Below, one piece after another: positions 23,982 through 31,515 of a DNA stretch of 43,604 nt. Where the stretch lies: assembly GCA_965658225.1 (NCBI GenBank), contig CBFHRK010000009.1:1-43604 (forward strand), read 5' to 3'. The notes beneath the pieces are model-generated. The model saw only the letters and a program-made list of their open reading frames with translations. It did not search any database and was not told the origin of the DNA. Made by a program: the position numbers and the translations under genes. Each line of letters opens with the position of its first letter. Within the stretch, counting starts at the first letter, position 1. This stretch comes from ECT2AJA-044 sp965658225 (lineage in GTDB: Bacteria > Bacteroidota > Bacteroidia > Flavobacteriales > ECT2AJA-044).

Positions 23982-26126
23982 ATGAATCGATTCTACACAT
24001 TTTTGTTAATTGTTCTTGTATCTTTTTCTGCTGATGCTCAGGGAGTTATGACTCCAGATCTCCTTTGGGATCTCGGACGAGTAGGGGGTGGAAGTCTTTC
24101 GCCAGATGGAACAACGCTCGTTTTTAGCGTCTCGCGATATTCCGTTGAAGACAACAAGGGCGAAAGCAATTTATTCTCGGTGAATGTCGCCTCCGGCGAG
24201 ATGAAACAACTCACCACAATGCCGGGAAGCGAACACAGTGTTCAATGGCACCCGGACGGATCAAAAATTGGATTCATTCATGCGGGCCAATGGCATGAAA
24301 TTCCCGCCGAAGGCGGAGCCCCTGTACAAGTTTCAAAATTCAATTCTTCCGTGTCGAATGTTAAATACGCCCCTACAGGCGACCGATTACTTTTTACTAA
24401 AGAGGTGAAAGTAGATTTGGAAACTATTGATAAGTATCCAGATTATCCGGAAGCCAATGCGCTGATTTATGATGAACTAATGTATCGCCATTGGAACCGA
24501 TGGACCGACGGGTTTTACTCGCACGTACATTACGTTGATTATGTANNNNNNNNNNNNNNNNNNNNNNNNNNNNNNNNNNNNNNNNNNNNNNNNNNNNNNN
24601 NNNNNNNNNNNNNNNNNNNNNNNNNNNNNNNNNNNNNNNNNNNAGACGGTCAAATTACGGGCGAAGCAATAGATATTATGGCTCAAGAGCGTTTCGATTC
24701 TCCGCTAAACCCGTTTGGAGGTTCCGAAGCGGTGACGTGGTCGGCTGATGGGCAGAGTATCGTGTACGCCTGTAAGAAGTCTAGCGGTGTGGAATATGCT
24801 CGGTCTACGAATGGTGATTTGTACCAATACGATATCTCAACGGCCGAAACCAGGAATCTTACTTCGTTTAACAAGGGTTATGACAACGATGCCCAATTCT
24901 CTCCGGACGGAAAATACATGGCGTGGTTGAGTATGGCGCGTGACGGCTACGAAAGCGATCAAAACCGTTTGATGCTCATGGATTTGAAAACCGGAGAATA
25001 CGCTTCTGTTATGAAAAACCCGGAAGCAACAGTGGGCGGATACAGCTGGTCGGCGGATTCAAAAACATTATTCGTGGAAATGCCCACGAACGCAACGCAG
25101 CATGTTTTTGCGATTGATGTGTTTAAGAAGTGGAAAGACAATTCCGATGAAGACGAATACAACGTGAAGCAAATTACTTCCGGGACATTTAACTACGGAG
25201 TTCCCATGGATGCGGGAAAATACTTGGTGGCTTCTAGAACCGATATGAATCACGCAGCTGAATACTTCAGAATTGATAAAAAGACGGGTGAAGCAATTAA
25301 CCTTACTAAGGTTAACAAGGACATCTACAACAGTATTACCCTCAGTTCAGTAGAGAAACGAATGATCCCAACAAGCGATGGAAAGGAAATGCTGACCTGG
25401 GTTATTTATCCGCCCAACTTTAATCCGGAGAAAAAATATCCAACCTTGCTTTACTGCCAAGGAGGGCCACAAAGTCCGGTTTCTCAGTTCTATTCATTCC
25501 GATGGAATTTTCAATTAATGGCAGCGAAAGGCTATATTGTTGTGGCGCCAAACAGAAGGGGTTTGCCAGGGTTCGGTACCGCCTGGAATGAAGATATTTC
25601 TCAAGATTGGGGTGGCCAGCCCATGCGCGATTACCTAGCCGCAATTGACGAAATGAGTAAGGAAGAATACGTTGACCAAAATAAGCTAGGTGCCGTTGGG
25701 GCGAGCTACGGTGGTTACAGTGTTTACTACCTGGCCGGAATTCACGAGAACCGATTCAAAGCGTTTATCAGTCATTGTGGGCTCTTCAATTTAGAATCGT
25801 GGTACGGAAGTACCGAAGAGCTATTCTTTGCGGATTGGGATATAGGTGGACCTTATTGGGGAGATGACCGCCCAGATAGCTACGATCGTTTTAGTCCACA
25901 TCTGAATGCCGATAAATGGGATACGCCTATTTTGGTCATTCATGGAGGTAAAGACTTCCGGGTACCTTATACACAAGGGTTGGAAGCTTATCAAGTGGCT
26001 CAAATAAAAGGAATTCCAAGCCGATTACTCTTCTTCCCTGAAGAAGGACATTGGGTTCAAAGCCCTCAAAACGGGCTGATTTGGCACAGTGAATTCTTTG
26101 GATGGCTCGACGAGTACCTGAAATAA
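23982..26126 (+). CDS. Secreted S9-family serine peptidase (prolyl oligopeptidase / DPP-IV like), contains assembly gap
   Basis: The 714-residue frame begins with a signal peptide (MNRFYTFLLIVLVSFSADAQ), then a beta-propeller region with WD-like repeats (VTWSADGQS, AQFSPDGKYMAWLS, YSWSADSKTLFVE), then the alpha/beta hydrolase domain. The catalytic triad is visible: S575 in GASYGGY, D658 in GGKDFRVP and H690 in PEEGHW. It would trim dipeptides or oligopeptides in the periplasm or outside the cell. A run of 98 unknown bases lies within the propeller, and the frame is the same on both sides, so the gene is likely whole in the organism. Family assignment is firm, the exact substrate is not. Confidence 0.93.
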   Translation: MNRFYTFLLIVLVSFSADAQGVMTPDLLWDLGRVGGGSLSPDGTTLVFSVSRYSVEDNKGESNLFSVNVASGEMKQLTTMPGSEHSVQWHPDGSKIGFIHAGQWHEIPAEGGAPVQVSKFNSSVSNVKYAPTGDRLLFTKEVKVDLETIDKYPDYPEANALIYDELMYRHWNRWTDGFYSHVHYVDYVXXXXXXXXXXXXXXXXXXXXXXXXXXXXXXXXXDGQITGEAIDIMAQERFDSPLNPFGGSEAVTWSADGQSIVYACKKSSGVEYARSTNGDLYQYDISTAETRNLTSFNKGYDNDAQFSPDGKYMAWLSMARDGYESDQNRLMLMDLKTGEYASVMKNPEATVGGYSWSADSKTLFVEMPTNATQHVFAIDVFKKWKDNSDEDEYNVKQITSGTFNYGVPMDAGKYLVASRTDMNHAAEYFRIDKKTGEAINLTKVNKDIYNSITLSSVEKRMIPTSDGKEMLTWVIYPPNFNPEKKYPTLLYCQGGPQSPVSQFYSFRWNFQLMAAKGYIVVAPNRRGLPGFGTAWNEDISQDWGGQPMRDYLAAIDEMSKEEYVDQNKLGAVGASYGGYSVYYLAGIHENRFKAFISHCGLFNLESWYGSTEELFFADWDIGGPYWGDDRPDSYDRFSPHLNADKWDTPILVIHGGKDFRVPYTQGLEAYQVAQIKGIPSRLLFFPEEGHWVQSPQNGLIWHSEFFGWLDEYLK
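24546..24643. other. Assembly gap of 98 N
   Basis: A run of 98 N replaces about 33 codons of the S9 peptidase propeller. The frame is the same before and after, so the gap size is probably an estimate close to the truth. It marks a scaffold join. Confidence 0.98.
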
Positions 26127-26164
26127 AAGGAGTTCATTAGGCAGATTAACACTGCTTAACAGTC

Positions 26165-26230
26165 AAGGCCACAAAGGTATAAGGAGCACTCGGCGCAATT
26201 GCCGTTTATTCCATGTACCTTTGTGGCCTT
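26165..26230 (+). repeat. 15-bp perfect inverted repeat at the DEAD-box helicase promoter/leader
   Basis: Left arm AAGGCCACAAAGGTA (26165-26179) and right arm TACCTTTGTGGCCTT (26216-26230) are perfect reverse complements with a 36-base spacer. The spacer holds a smaller hairpin CGGC-GCAATT-GCCG. The right arm ends ten bases before the helicase ATG. Both arms carry a perfect TAnnTTTG box (TACCTTTG), on opposite strands. It may be an RNA stem-loop in the leader or a DNA palindrome at the promoter. Confidence 0.6.
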
Positions 26231-26240
26231 ATTAGATTAC

Positions 26241-27566
26241 ATGACATTTAACGACTTAGGGATTATAGATCCCATTTTGAAAGCCCTTCAATCCGAAGGC
26301 TACACAACTCCAACGCCAATACAATCGCAATCCATTCCCATTCTTCTTCAACAGAAGGACCTTATGGGTTGTGCGCAAACAGGAACAGGTAAAACCGCCG
26401 CCTTTGGTATTCCAATCATTCAAATGCTCGAAGAGCGCAAGAGAGGAAACAAAGGACGTCAACCTATAAAGGCTTTAATTGTAACGCCAACGCGCGAATT
26501 AGCCATTCAAATTGGCGATAGTTTTTCGACCTACGGTCAGAATACTTCCATTAAGAACACGGTTATTTTTGGAGGAGTAAAACAAGGAAAGCAAGTAGAA
26601 GCACTCAAGCGTAACCCCGATGTTCTGGTGGCTACACCTGGACGATTACTTGATTTAATGGATCAGGGATATATCTCGCTGCGCGATTTAGATTTTTTCG
26701 TGCTCGACGAAGCGGATCAAATGCTCGATATGGGCTTTATCCACGATATCAAAAAGTTAATCAAGCAACTGCCTGCACGCCGTCAATCTCTTTTCTTTTC
26801 GGCGACCATGCCTAAATCAATTGTGGATCTAGCGCGTACTATATTGGGCGACTTTGAGCGTGTTTCGGTACAGCCAAAACAAGCCACAGCGGAGCGCGTA
26901 TCTCAAGAGATTTATTTTGTAACCAAAGCAGACAAGCCAAAACTTTTGGAGTCCCTTCTTCTTGAAAATCCGGAAAAAACGGCTTTGGTCTTTTCGAGAA
27001 CAAAGCACGGGGCAGATAAAATTGTGAGAAAATTGGCGCAAGCCGATTTGAGAGCGAGAGCCATCCATGGAAATAAATCGCAACCGGCCAGGGAGAAAGC
27101 CCTCGGCGATTTTAAGAAGGGTGACCTCAATATTTTAGTAGCTACCGATATTGCCGCCCGGGGAATTGACGTAGATGACTTGGGATTAGTAATCAATTAC
27201 GATTTACCCAATATTCCGGAAACTTATGTCCACCGAATCGGACGAACTGGAAGGGCTCAAGCAAGTGGAACAGCAATTTCTTTTTGTGATGGCGAGGAAC
27301 GCGCTTATCTGCGCGATATTCAGCGTTTAATCAATCAAGAAGTCCCCGTAGTGAAAGGCCATCCATACGAGGACCTCGAAGGAAAAGTGCTTCCAAAAGC
27401 ACAGCCTCAAGGAAGAGGTCAACGCCGTGGTGGGACCGCTCCAGGTAATCGGTCGGGCGGACCCGGACGTGGGGCAAACCCGAATAACCGATACGGAGGT
27501 TCATCAAACCGAGGCCCAAAGGGCGGAGGTGGAAACCGATCCAATAGAGGCCAGCGAAAAGGCTAA
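26241..27566 (+). CDS. DEAD-box ATP-dependent RNA helicase, RhlE-like
   Basis: DEAD-box RNA helicase acting in ribosome assembly or RNA turnover. From the ATG at 26241 it has 441 residues and starts MTFNDLGIIDPILKAL, the usual Q-motif opening. Motifs in order are AQTGTGKT, PTRELA, TPGR, DEAD, SAT, RTKHGAD, ATDIAARGID and HRIGRTGR. The last 50 residues are a Gly/Arg/Asn-rich tail (RGQRRGGTAPGNRSGG and more), which binds RNA non-specifically and is typical of RhlE. The upstream frame extension to 26199 is only read-through of the palindrome region and is unlikely to be translated. A long inverted repeat directly precedes the gene. Confidence 0.95.
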   Translation: MTFNDLGIIDPILKALQSEGYTTPTPIQSQSIPILLQQKDLMGCAQTGTGKTAAFGIPIIQMLEERKRGNKGRQPIKALIVTPTRELAIQIGDSFSTYGQNTSIKNTVIFGGVKQGKQVEALKRNPDVLVATPGRLLDLMDQGYISLRDLDFFVLDEADQMLDMGFIHDIKKLIKQLPARRQSLFFSATMPKSIVDLARTILGDFERVSVQPKQATAERVSQEIYFVTKADKPKLLESLLLENPEKTALVFSRTKHGADKIVRKLAQADLRARAIHGNKSQPAREKALGDFKKGDLNILVATDIAARGIDVDDLGLVINYDLPNIPETYVHRIGRTGRAQASGTAISFCDGEERAYLRDIQRLINQEVPVVKGHPYEDLEGKVLPKAQPQGRGQRRGGTAPGNRSGGPGRGANPNNRYGGSSNRGPKGGGGNRSNRGQRKG

Positions 27567-27570
27567 TTAA

Positions 27571-27591
27571 TTATGAACATTGTGTTCATAA
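27571..27591 (+). repeat. 9-bp palindromic hairpin after the helicase gene
   Basis: TTATGAACA-TTG-TGTTCATAA is a perfect nine-pair inverted repeat four bases past the helicase stop. It could end the transcript, but it lacks a U tract, so I do not call it a classical terminator; a protein-binding site is equally possible. Confidence 0.5.
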
Positions 27592-27690
27592 CTGCGCTTT
27601 AAATGCTTCATTTACAGTAGCTTAACGAAATACGTTCATTAGAGTTACAAGGGCTTTATAGTTTTATGCTATGCAAAAAATTGCCCCATT

Positions 27691-27843
27691 ATGACAACAG
27701 AACGTGAATTAGATCGCTATCTTAAAATGCGCATGTTTCGCTATTGTATCGAAGAAGGCTTCATGCTCAGTGAAATAAAAAAGTCGCTGGAACTGCAGCC
27801 ATCAGAGGTTCAAGAGTTTGTTTTTGAGTACCAGATGAACTGA
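27691..27843 (+). CDS. Possible 50-residue hypothetical protein
   Basis: A short frame from ATG at 27691 to TGA reads MTTERELDRYLKMRMFRYCI and ends FVFEYQMN. Composition is protein-like (charged, helical) and a segment MLSEIKKSLELQPSEVQEF looks like a small helix-turn-helix style pair. It lies in an otherwise empty 305-base interval between the helicase and the next minus-strand gene. No known family is recognised and it could be spurious, but the amphipathic helices and lack of rare codons speak for it. Confidence 0.45.
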   Translation: MTTERELDRYLKMRMFRYCIEEGFMLSEIKKSLELQPSEVQEFVFEYQMN

Positions 27844-27871
27844 AAAGGTTCGTAGATTTTTTAGGCCCTGT

Positions 27872-28114
27872 TTACAACAAATTACTGTTGAGGTCTTGCA
27901 GCGCCATAATGGGATGCTTCCCAAATCCACGAACGCGCGCGTTTCCTTTGGCATCAACCCAGGCGGCGACATATTCATCGTCTACTTTTTCAATGTGAAT
28001 ATTGAATAGCTCTTGAAAAGGTATGAGGATGCGTACTGCGTTCATTTTCTCCGACATTAACCCGGGCCAAATAAGGTTGGCTAGGGCATATTGGATAAAG
28101 ACGAATACATCCAC
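27872..28114 (-). CDS. Small hypothetical protein with a faint HicB-like pattern
   Basis: The 80-residue frame starts at GTG (28114); an internal ATG giving MSEKMNAVRILIPFQELF is an equally likely start, about 60 residues. The C-terminal half (NIHIEKVDDEYVAAWVD, then GKHPIMALQDL) recalls the strand-strand-helix of HicB-like proteins, where a strand pair is followed by a helix beginning EAL. The signal is weak and no HicA toxin neighbour is present. It ends 36 bases upstream of the acr3 stop on the same strand, so it is the last member of the arsenic operon or independent. Confidence 0.6.
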   Translation of the reverse strand: MDVFVFIQYALANLIWPGLMSEKMNAVRILIPFQELFNIHIEKVDDEYVAAWVDAKGNARVRGFGKHPIMALQDLNSNLL

Positions 28115-28149
28115 GTTTTATTACACCGTCGGGCAAAATAATCTACTTC

Positions 28150-29208
28150 TTACTCGGCTGAGGTGGATTTAGAGTCGTAGTATTTCTTTTTTAGCCAATA
28201 ACTCACCGATACCAGCCCAATGAGAGCGGGCACTTCCACGAGCGGACCAATAACTCCTGTAAACGCCTGGCCTGAATTCAACCCAAAAATGGCAATGGCT
28301 ACTGCAATGGCTAGCTCAAAATTGTTCCCAGCCGCCGTGAACGCAATGGATGCGTTACGCGAATAATCGGCTCCCATGCGCTTAGCGAGGAAAAAGCTGA
28401 TTAAGAACATCAGTGCGAAATAGATCACTAACGGAACGGCAATGCGCAAAACATCGAGAGGAATTTGTACAATGAGTTCTCCCTTGAGGCTGAACATCAA
28501 AACAATAGTAGAAAGGAGGGCGATTAAGGTAATGGGTGAAATAACGGGAATAAACTTGGTTCGGTACCATTCTTCGCCGTACTGCTTGACCAAAAAATAC
28601 CGCGATAAGAATCCGGCCGCAAAAGGGATTCCCAAATAAATGAGCACACTTTCGGCTACGGTGCCGATTGAAATGTCTACCAGAGCGCCTTCAAATCCGA
28701 GTAATGGGGGGAGCCAAGTGATAAACAGATAGGCATAGAGAGAATAAAAGAAAACCTGAAAAATACTGTTCAAAGCTACAAGTCCGGCCGCGTATTCTCG
28801 ACTTCCGTCGGCCAGTTCGTTCCAAACAATGACCATGGCGATACAACGAGCCAGGCCGATTAGTATGAGTCCGGTCATGTATTCCGGATAGTCGTGTAAA
28901 AAGATAAGGGCTAGGGCGAACATGAGTATGGGGCCAACAATCCAGTTTAAAAACAAACTAATTCCTAGCACTTTCGTGTTTTTAAAGACTTCGGGGAGTA
29001 GTTTGTAATTAACTTTAGCCAGCGGCGGATACATCATAAGTATGAGTCCGATTGCAATGGGAATATTGGTTGTTCCGGACGAGGCGCTTTCCAATCGGAC
29101 CGCTAGGTCCGGAAAAAAGTAGCCCAAGGCAATGCCAACGGCCATAGCAGCGAAAATCCAAAGGGTAAGCCAACGGTCGAGGAATGAAAGGCGCGGTTTT
29201 GTATTCAT
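28150..29208 (-). CDS. acr3: Arsenite efflux transporter, ACR3 family
   Basis: Inner-membrane arsenite exporter of the bile/arsenite permease superfamily. The 352 residues contain ten hydrophobic segments; typical ACR3 features are the Cys in GLARCIAMVIVWN (the conserved thiol), FLNWIVGPILMFAL, and the late AAGNNFELAIAVAIAIFG with PLVEVPALIGLV. It lies four bases downstream of arsC in an arsR-arsC-acr3 operon: the reductase makes arsenite and this protein pumps it out. It uses proton-motive force; no ATPase is needed. Confidence 0.95.
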   Translation of the reverse strand: MNTKPRLSFLDRWLTLWIFAAMAVGIALGYFFPDLAVRLESASSGTTNIPIAIGLILMMYPPLAKVNYKLLPEVFKNTKVLGISLFLNWIVGPILMFALALIFLHDYPEYMTGLILIGLARCIAMVIVWNELADGSREYAAGLVALNSIFQVFFYSLYAYLFITWLPPLLGFEGALVDISIGTVAESVLIYLGIPFAAGFLSRYFLVKQYGEEWYRTKFIPVISPITLIALLSTIVLMFSLKGELIVQIPLDVLRIAVPLVIYFALMFLISFFLAKRMGADYSRNASIAFTAAGNNFELAIAVAIAIFGLNSGQAFTGVIGPLVEVPALIGLVSVSYWLKKKYYDSKSTSAE

Positions 29209-29212
29209 GGGG

Positions 29213-29833
29213 CTAGTTTAAAAGGCTTTTCAGCGTTGCAAATGCGAATAAAATCTCACGGGCGATTTCTGAACATCGTTCGGCGTAGACCTCGGATTCT
29301 TGAGGTGTATCATCTGCCACTTTGGGATCTTCGTAGTTCAGGGCAATTCGGCTGAGCGCTTCGGGAATATAGGGGCAATTTTGATCCGCAGAAGCACATG
29401 TCATCAGCGCGAAAAATTGTTTTTGCGGATTTTCTTCGGTGTTGTACAGTTTAGAATAAAGCAGCATTTCTGTGGCTGGATCTAAGGAGCTCAATGGGTA
29501 AGGCTTGTTATTTTCTCGCCCTGCGGGCCGATGTGTAAATCCGGCCGATTCAAGTGCATTCACCGTATTTTGATGACAGGCTGTTACCTCAGTTCCTCCC
29601 GAGTAGCATTTCGTGTTTTTTAGATCGAAGTATGCCGCAGCTGATGTTCCCCAGGCCTCTGCGAACTGACTTCGGCGCGAGTTGTGGGTGCAAATAAATA
29701 GAAGATCGAGTTTTTGGTTTAGCTTGTATTCGTAGGCCATATCTTTTGCCCAAGCCTGTAACAAGGATTTTCGGTCGGGTGAAATTAAATCGGCTTCGCT
29801 CAATCGTTTTTCGATATACTCTTTTAGCAACAT
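29213..29833 (-). CDS. arsC: Arsenate reductase, low-molecular-weight phosphatase type
   Basis: A thioredoxin- or glutaredoxin-linked ArsC of the low-molecular-weight protein tyrosine phosphatase fold. The P-loop is CTHNSRR (C48-x5-R54), and the downstream GGTEVTACHQNTVNALESAGF region is characteristic of this group. The best start is the ATG at 29833 (206 residues), which overlaps the arsR stop by ten bases; a longer frame reaching into arsR is not needed. Residues 1-40 are an N-terminal extension not seen in the smallest ArsC proteins. It turns arsenate into arsenite for export by the adjacent ACR3. Confidence 0.87.
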   Translation of the reverse strand: MLLKEYIEKRLSEADLISPDRKSLLQAWAKDMAYEYKLNQKLDLLFICTHNSRRSQFAEAWGTSAAAYFDLKNTKCYSGGTEVTACHQNTVNALESAGFTHRPAGRENNKPYPLSSLDPATEMLLYSKLYNTEENPQKQFFALMTCASADQNCPYIPEALSRIALNYEDPKVADDTPQESEVYAERCSEIAREILFAFATLKSLLN

Positions 29834-30156
29834 AGATGGTTGAGTTTTGGATCTGTATTTAAGAATTCGGTCAGTACACGTTTCATTTTTTTCCAACCCT
29901 CCGGGTTGATGCAATAGCACATGCGCGTTCCAGACAGGGAGCCCATGATGAGTCCCATTCGTTTCAGTTCATTCAGATGCTGACTAATAGTGGCTTGCGC
30001 GAGTCCAAGTTCCTCCACTAAATCGCCATTAATGCACGATTCGGAATTCATTACGTATTCGAGAATGGCAATTCGTGCCGGATGCCCAATTACTTTAGCG
30101 TAGGCGCTTAACTTATTTTGCTCCTCAGTGAATAAATCATTTCTTGTGGTTCCCAT
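29824..30156 (-). CDS. arsR: ArsR-family transcriptional repressor
   Basis: The 110-residue winged-helix regulator shows the ArsR helix-turn-helix (EELGLAQATISQHLNELKRM). The classic ELCVCDL metal site is not visible; instead the recognition-helix neighbourhood has a single Cys (SCINGDL), and pairs of cysteines occur in MCYCINPEG and at the C-terminus (HLCC). Metalloid sensing may therefore use a different Cys set, as known for other ArsR variants. It heads arsR-arsC-acr3 and probably represses it by binding the palindrome that overlaps its own start codon. Confidence 0.92.
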   Translation of the reverse strand: MGTTRNDLFTEEQNKLSAYAKVIGHPARIAILEYVMNSESCINGDLVEELGLAQATISQHLNELKRMGLIMGSLSGTRMCYCINPEGWKKMKRVLTEFLNTDPKLNHLCC

Positions 30157-30173
30157 AATATTGCAATATTACG
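30154..30173 (-). promoter_or_regulatory. Probable ArsR operator
   Basis: TAATATTGCAATATTA (30156-30171) is a perfect 16-bp palindrome; including two flanking bases it is a near-perfect 20-bp one. It overlaps the arsR start codon, a typical place for auto-repression. ArsR proteins bind such AT-rich dyads; assignment is by position and symmetry. Confidence 0.6.
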
Positions 30174-30238
30174 ATGATTAAATACTTCTACCAACAATCC
30201 ATTCCATTTTCTATCTTTAAGGTTCTAAACATTTAACG

Positions 30239-30871
30239 ATGAAAATACGATTACTCCTTTTTGCTCTAGCAGCAGGTTTTTTAGCAAATGCTCAAGGCAA
30301 TGCCATTGAAATTCAACCGTATGTGGGTTTTCAATTTGGAAACACCTTACACGCCTATGAAGGACAAGTAAAAACGCAGGACGGTCTCGATTGGGGAGGA
30401 ACTGTAAATATCGAACTTCGCCCAGGCGTTTATTTGGAGCTTATGTACAGCAGAATGGAGACCTCAATGCAGCTCGATCGTTATTACGGAATTTCTAATC
30501 CACATCCACCGTTCGATGCAACCATTCAGTATTTTCACCTCGGTGGTTTAGTAGAACAAAGTATTGGTCAAGTTACCACCTTCGGTGTATTTACCCTTGG
30601 TGCAGTAGATTATAACCCTGATTTGGCCGGATATAGCAATGAAACCCAGTTTAGCATTGCTTTCGGAGGTGGAGTTAAGTATTTCTTTTCCGACAACATT
30701 GGTATTCGCCTTCAAGCACGCGGACTCATGCCCTTGTACTTTAGCGGATTCGGCCTCTTTTGCGGAACCGGCGGTTGCAGTGGAGGAGCCTATACTTCGA
30801 GCTATACGTTTGCTGGCGACCTAACGGCCGGACTCATACTTCGTTTGGGAGGTAGTTCCCGAGCGTATTAA
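30239..30871 (+). CDS. Outer-membrane beta-barrel (porin-like) protein
   Basis: The 210-residue protein has a signal peptide (MKIRLLLFALAAGFLANAQG) and an alternating hydrophobic/polar pattern throughout (VGFQFGNTLHAYEGQ, FGVFTLGAVDYNP, FSIAFGGGVKYFFSDNIG, GIRLQARGLMP), consistent with an eight-strand beta barrel such as OmpA/OmpW-like outer-membrane proteins. Two Cys in FCGTGGCSGG may form a loop disulfide. It is divergent from arsR, with the ArsR palindrome between them, and a TATCTTTA element about 20 bases before its start. It ends directly against the DUF4136 gene on the other strand. Confidence 0.8.
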   Translation: MKIRLLLFALAAGFLANAQGNAIEIQPYVGFQFGNTLHAYEGQVKTQDGLDWGGTVNIELRPGVYLELMYSRMETSMQLDRYYGISNPHPPFDATIQYFHLGGLVEQSIGQVTTFGVFTLGAVDYNPDLAGYSNETQFSIAFGGGVKYFFSDNIGIRLQARGLMPLYFSGFGLFCGTGGCSGGAYTSSYTFAGDLTAGLILRLGGSSRAY

Positions 30872-31441
30872 TTACTCCTCTGGAGCCGTTGGAACCGGCG
30901 CCACTGGGAAATCGCGGAACATACGACGCAAGCCTTCATCAATGATCTCTTGCATGTAACGCGGATCTTGTTCGATCGTTGCATTCAGAATCCCTTGGAA
31001 TACAATCATATTGGTTTCGTGATCAATGAAGTCAATGAATAAATAACCTTCGGTGTATTGATTTACGTCCGTATACGTTGTTCCGTATGCTCCACCCCAT
31101 CCAGGACCATATCCGTACGAATAATATCCACCGTAATAATTGGTGTTTTGAGTTACCTGTGTTTTCTCTTGTGACTTCACATAAAGGTTTATGAATAAGT
31201 CAGGATTTGCGGCCCGTACAATGTTTCGAATATCCATTTGAGCCTCAATACTTGAAAGCGTTCGCTGATACGTCATTTGATTCCCTTTATATGGGCGCTC
31301 TAATACTTCAGGGGCAAATTGAAACGTTTTGTACTTTGAAAAATCCGCATGCACATCCTTGTCCGTAACCACGCGAACAGAAGGTCCACAACTGGTAAGT
31401 GTAATGGCTACCACGGACATTAATAGAAATAATCTTTTCAT
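30872..31441 (-). CDS. DUF4136 lipoprotein
   Basis: The 189-residue protein begins with a lipoprotein signal peptide whose lipobox Cys follows ITLTS (MKRLFLLMSVVAITLTSCGP). The following pattern (DVHADFSKYKTFQFAP ... ANPDLFINLYVKSQEKT) is that of DUF4136, a widespread Bacteroidetes and Proteobacteria lipoprotein of unknown function. A Tyr/Gly-rich stretch (NYYGGYYSYGYGPGW) interrupts the middle. Zero bases separate its stop from the convergent beta-barrel gene. Localisation is probably the outer membrane. Confidence 0.88.
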   Translation of the reverse strand: MKRLFLLMSVVAITLTSCGPSVRVVTDKDVHADFSKYKTFQFAPEVLERPYKGNQMTYQRTLSSIEAQMDIRNIVRAANPDLFINLYVKSQEKTQVTQNTNYYGGYYSYGYGPGWGGAYGTTYTDVNQYTEGYLFIDFIDHETNMIVFQGILNATIEQDPRYMQEIIDEGLRRMFRDFPVAPVPTAPEE

Positions 31442-31503
31442 CGTATTTATTTTTTCAATTTGAACCGTAAATCTACGAAAATCGATTCTGTGTTTGAATC
31501 CTC

Positions 31504-31511
31504 TATCTTTG
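31504..31511 (+). promoter_or_regulatory. Perfect -7 element just before the ABC exporter ATG
   Basis: TATCTTTG exactly matches TAnnTTTG and ends five bases before the ATG at 31516. This predicts a transcript starting at or very near the first base of the start codon. No TTG lies at the usual -33 distance. Confidence 0.35.
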
Positions 31512-31515
31512 CCAA

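Noticed and set aside
26199..26240. Longer start of the DEAD-box helicase
   Set aside because: These 14 codons are read through the inverted repeat, and the ATG at 26241 gives the canonical Q-motif start.
27571..27591. Palindrome after the helicase as a classical terminator
   Set aside because: No U tract follows on either strand, so it is recorded only as a hairpin/repeat.
29834..29920. N-terminal extension of arsC into arsR
   Set aside because: The internal ATG at 29833 overlaps the arsR stop and yields a protein of plausible length; the extension is the arsR coding region read in another frame.
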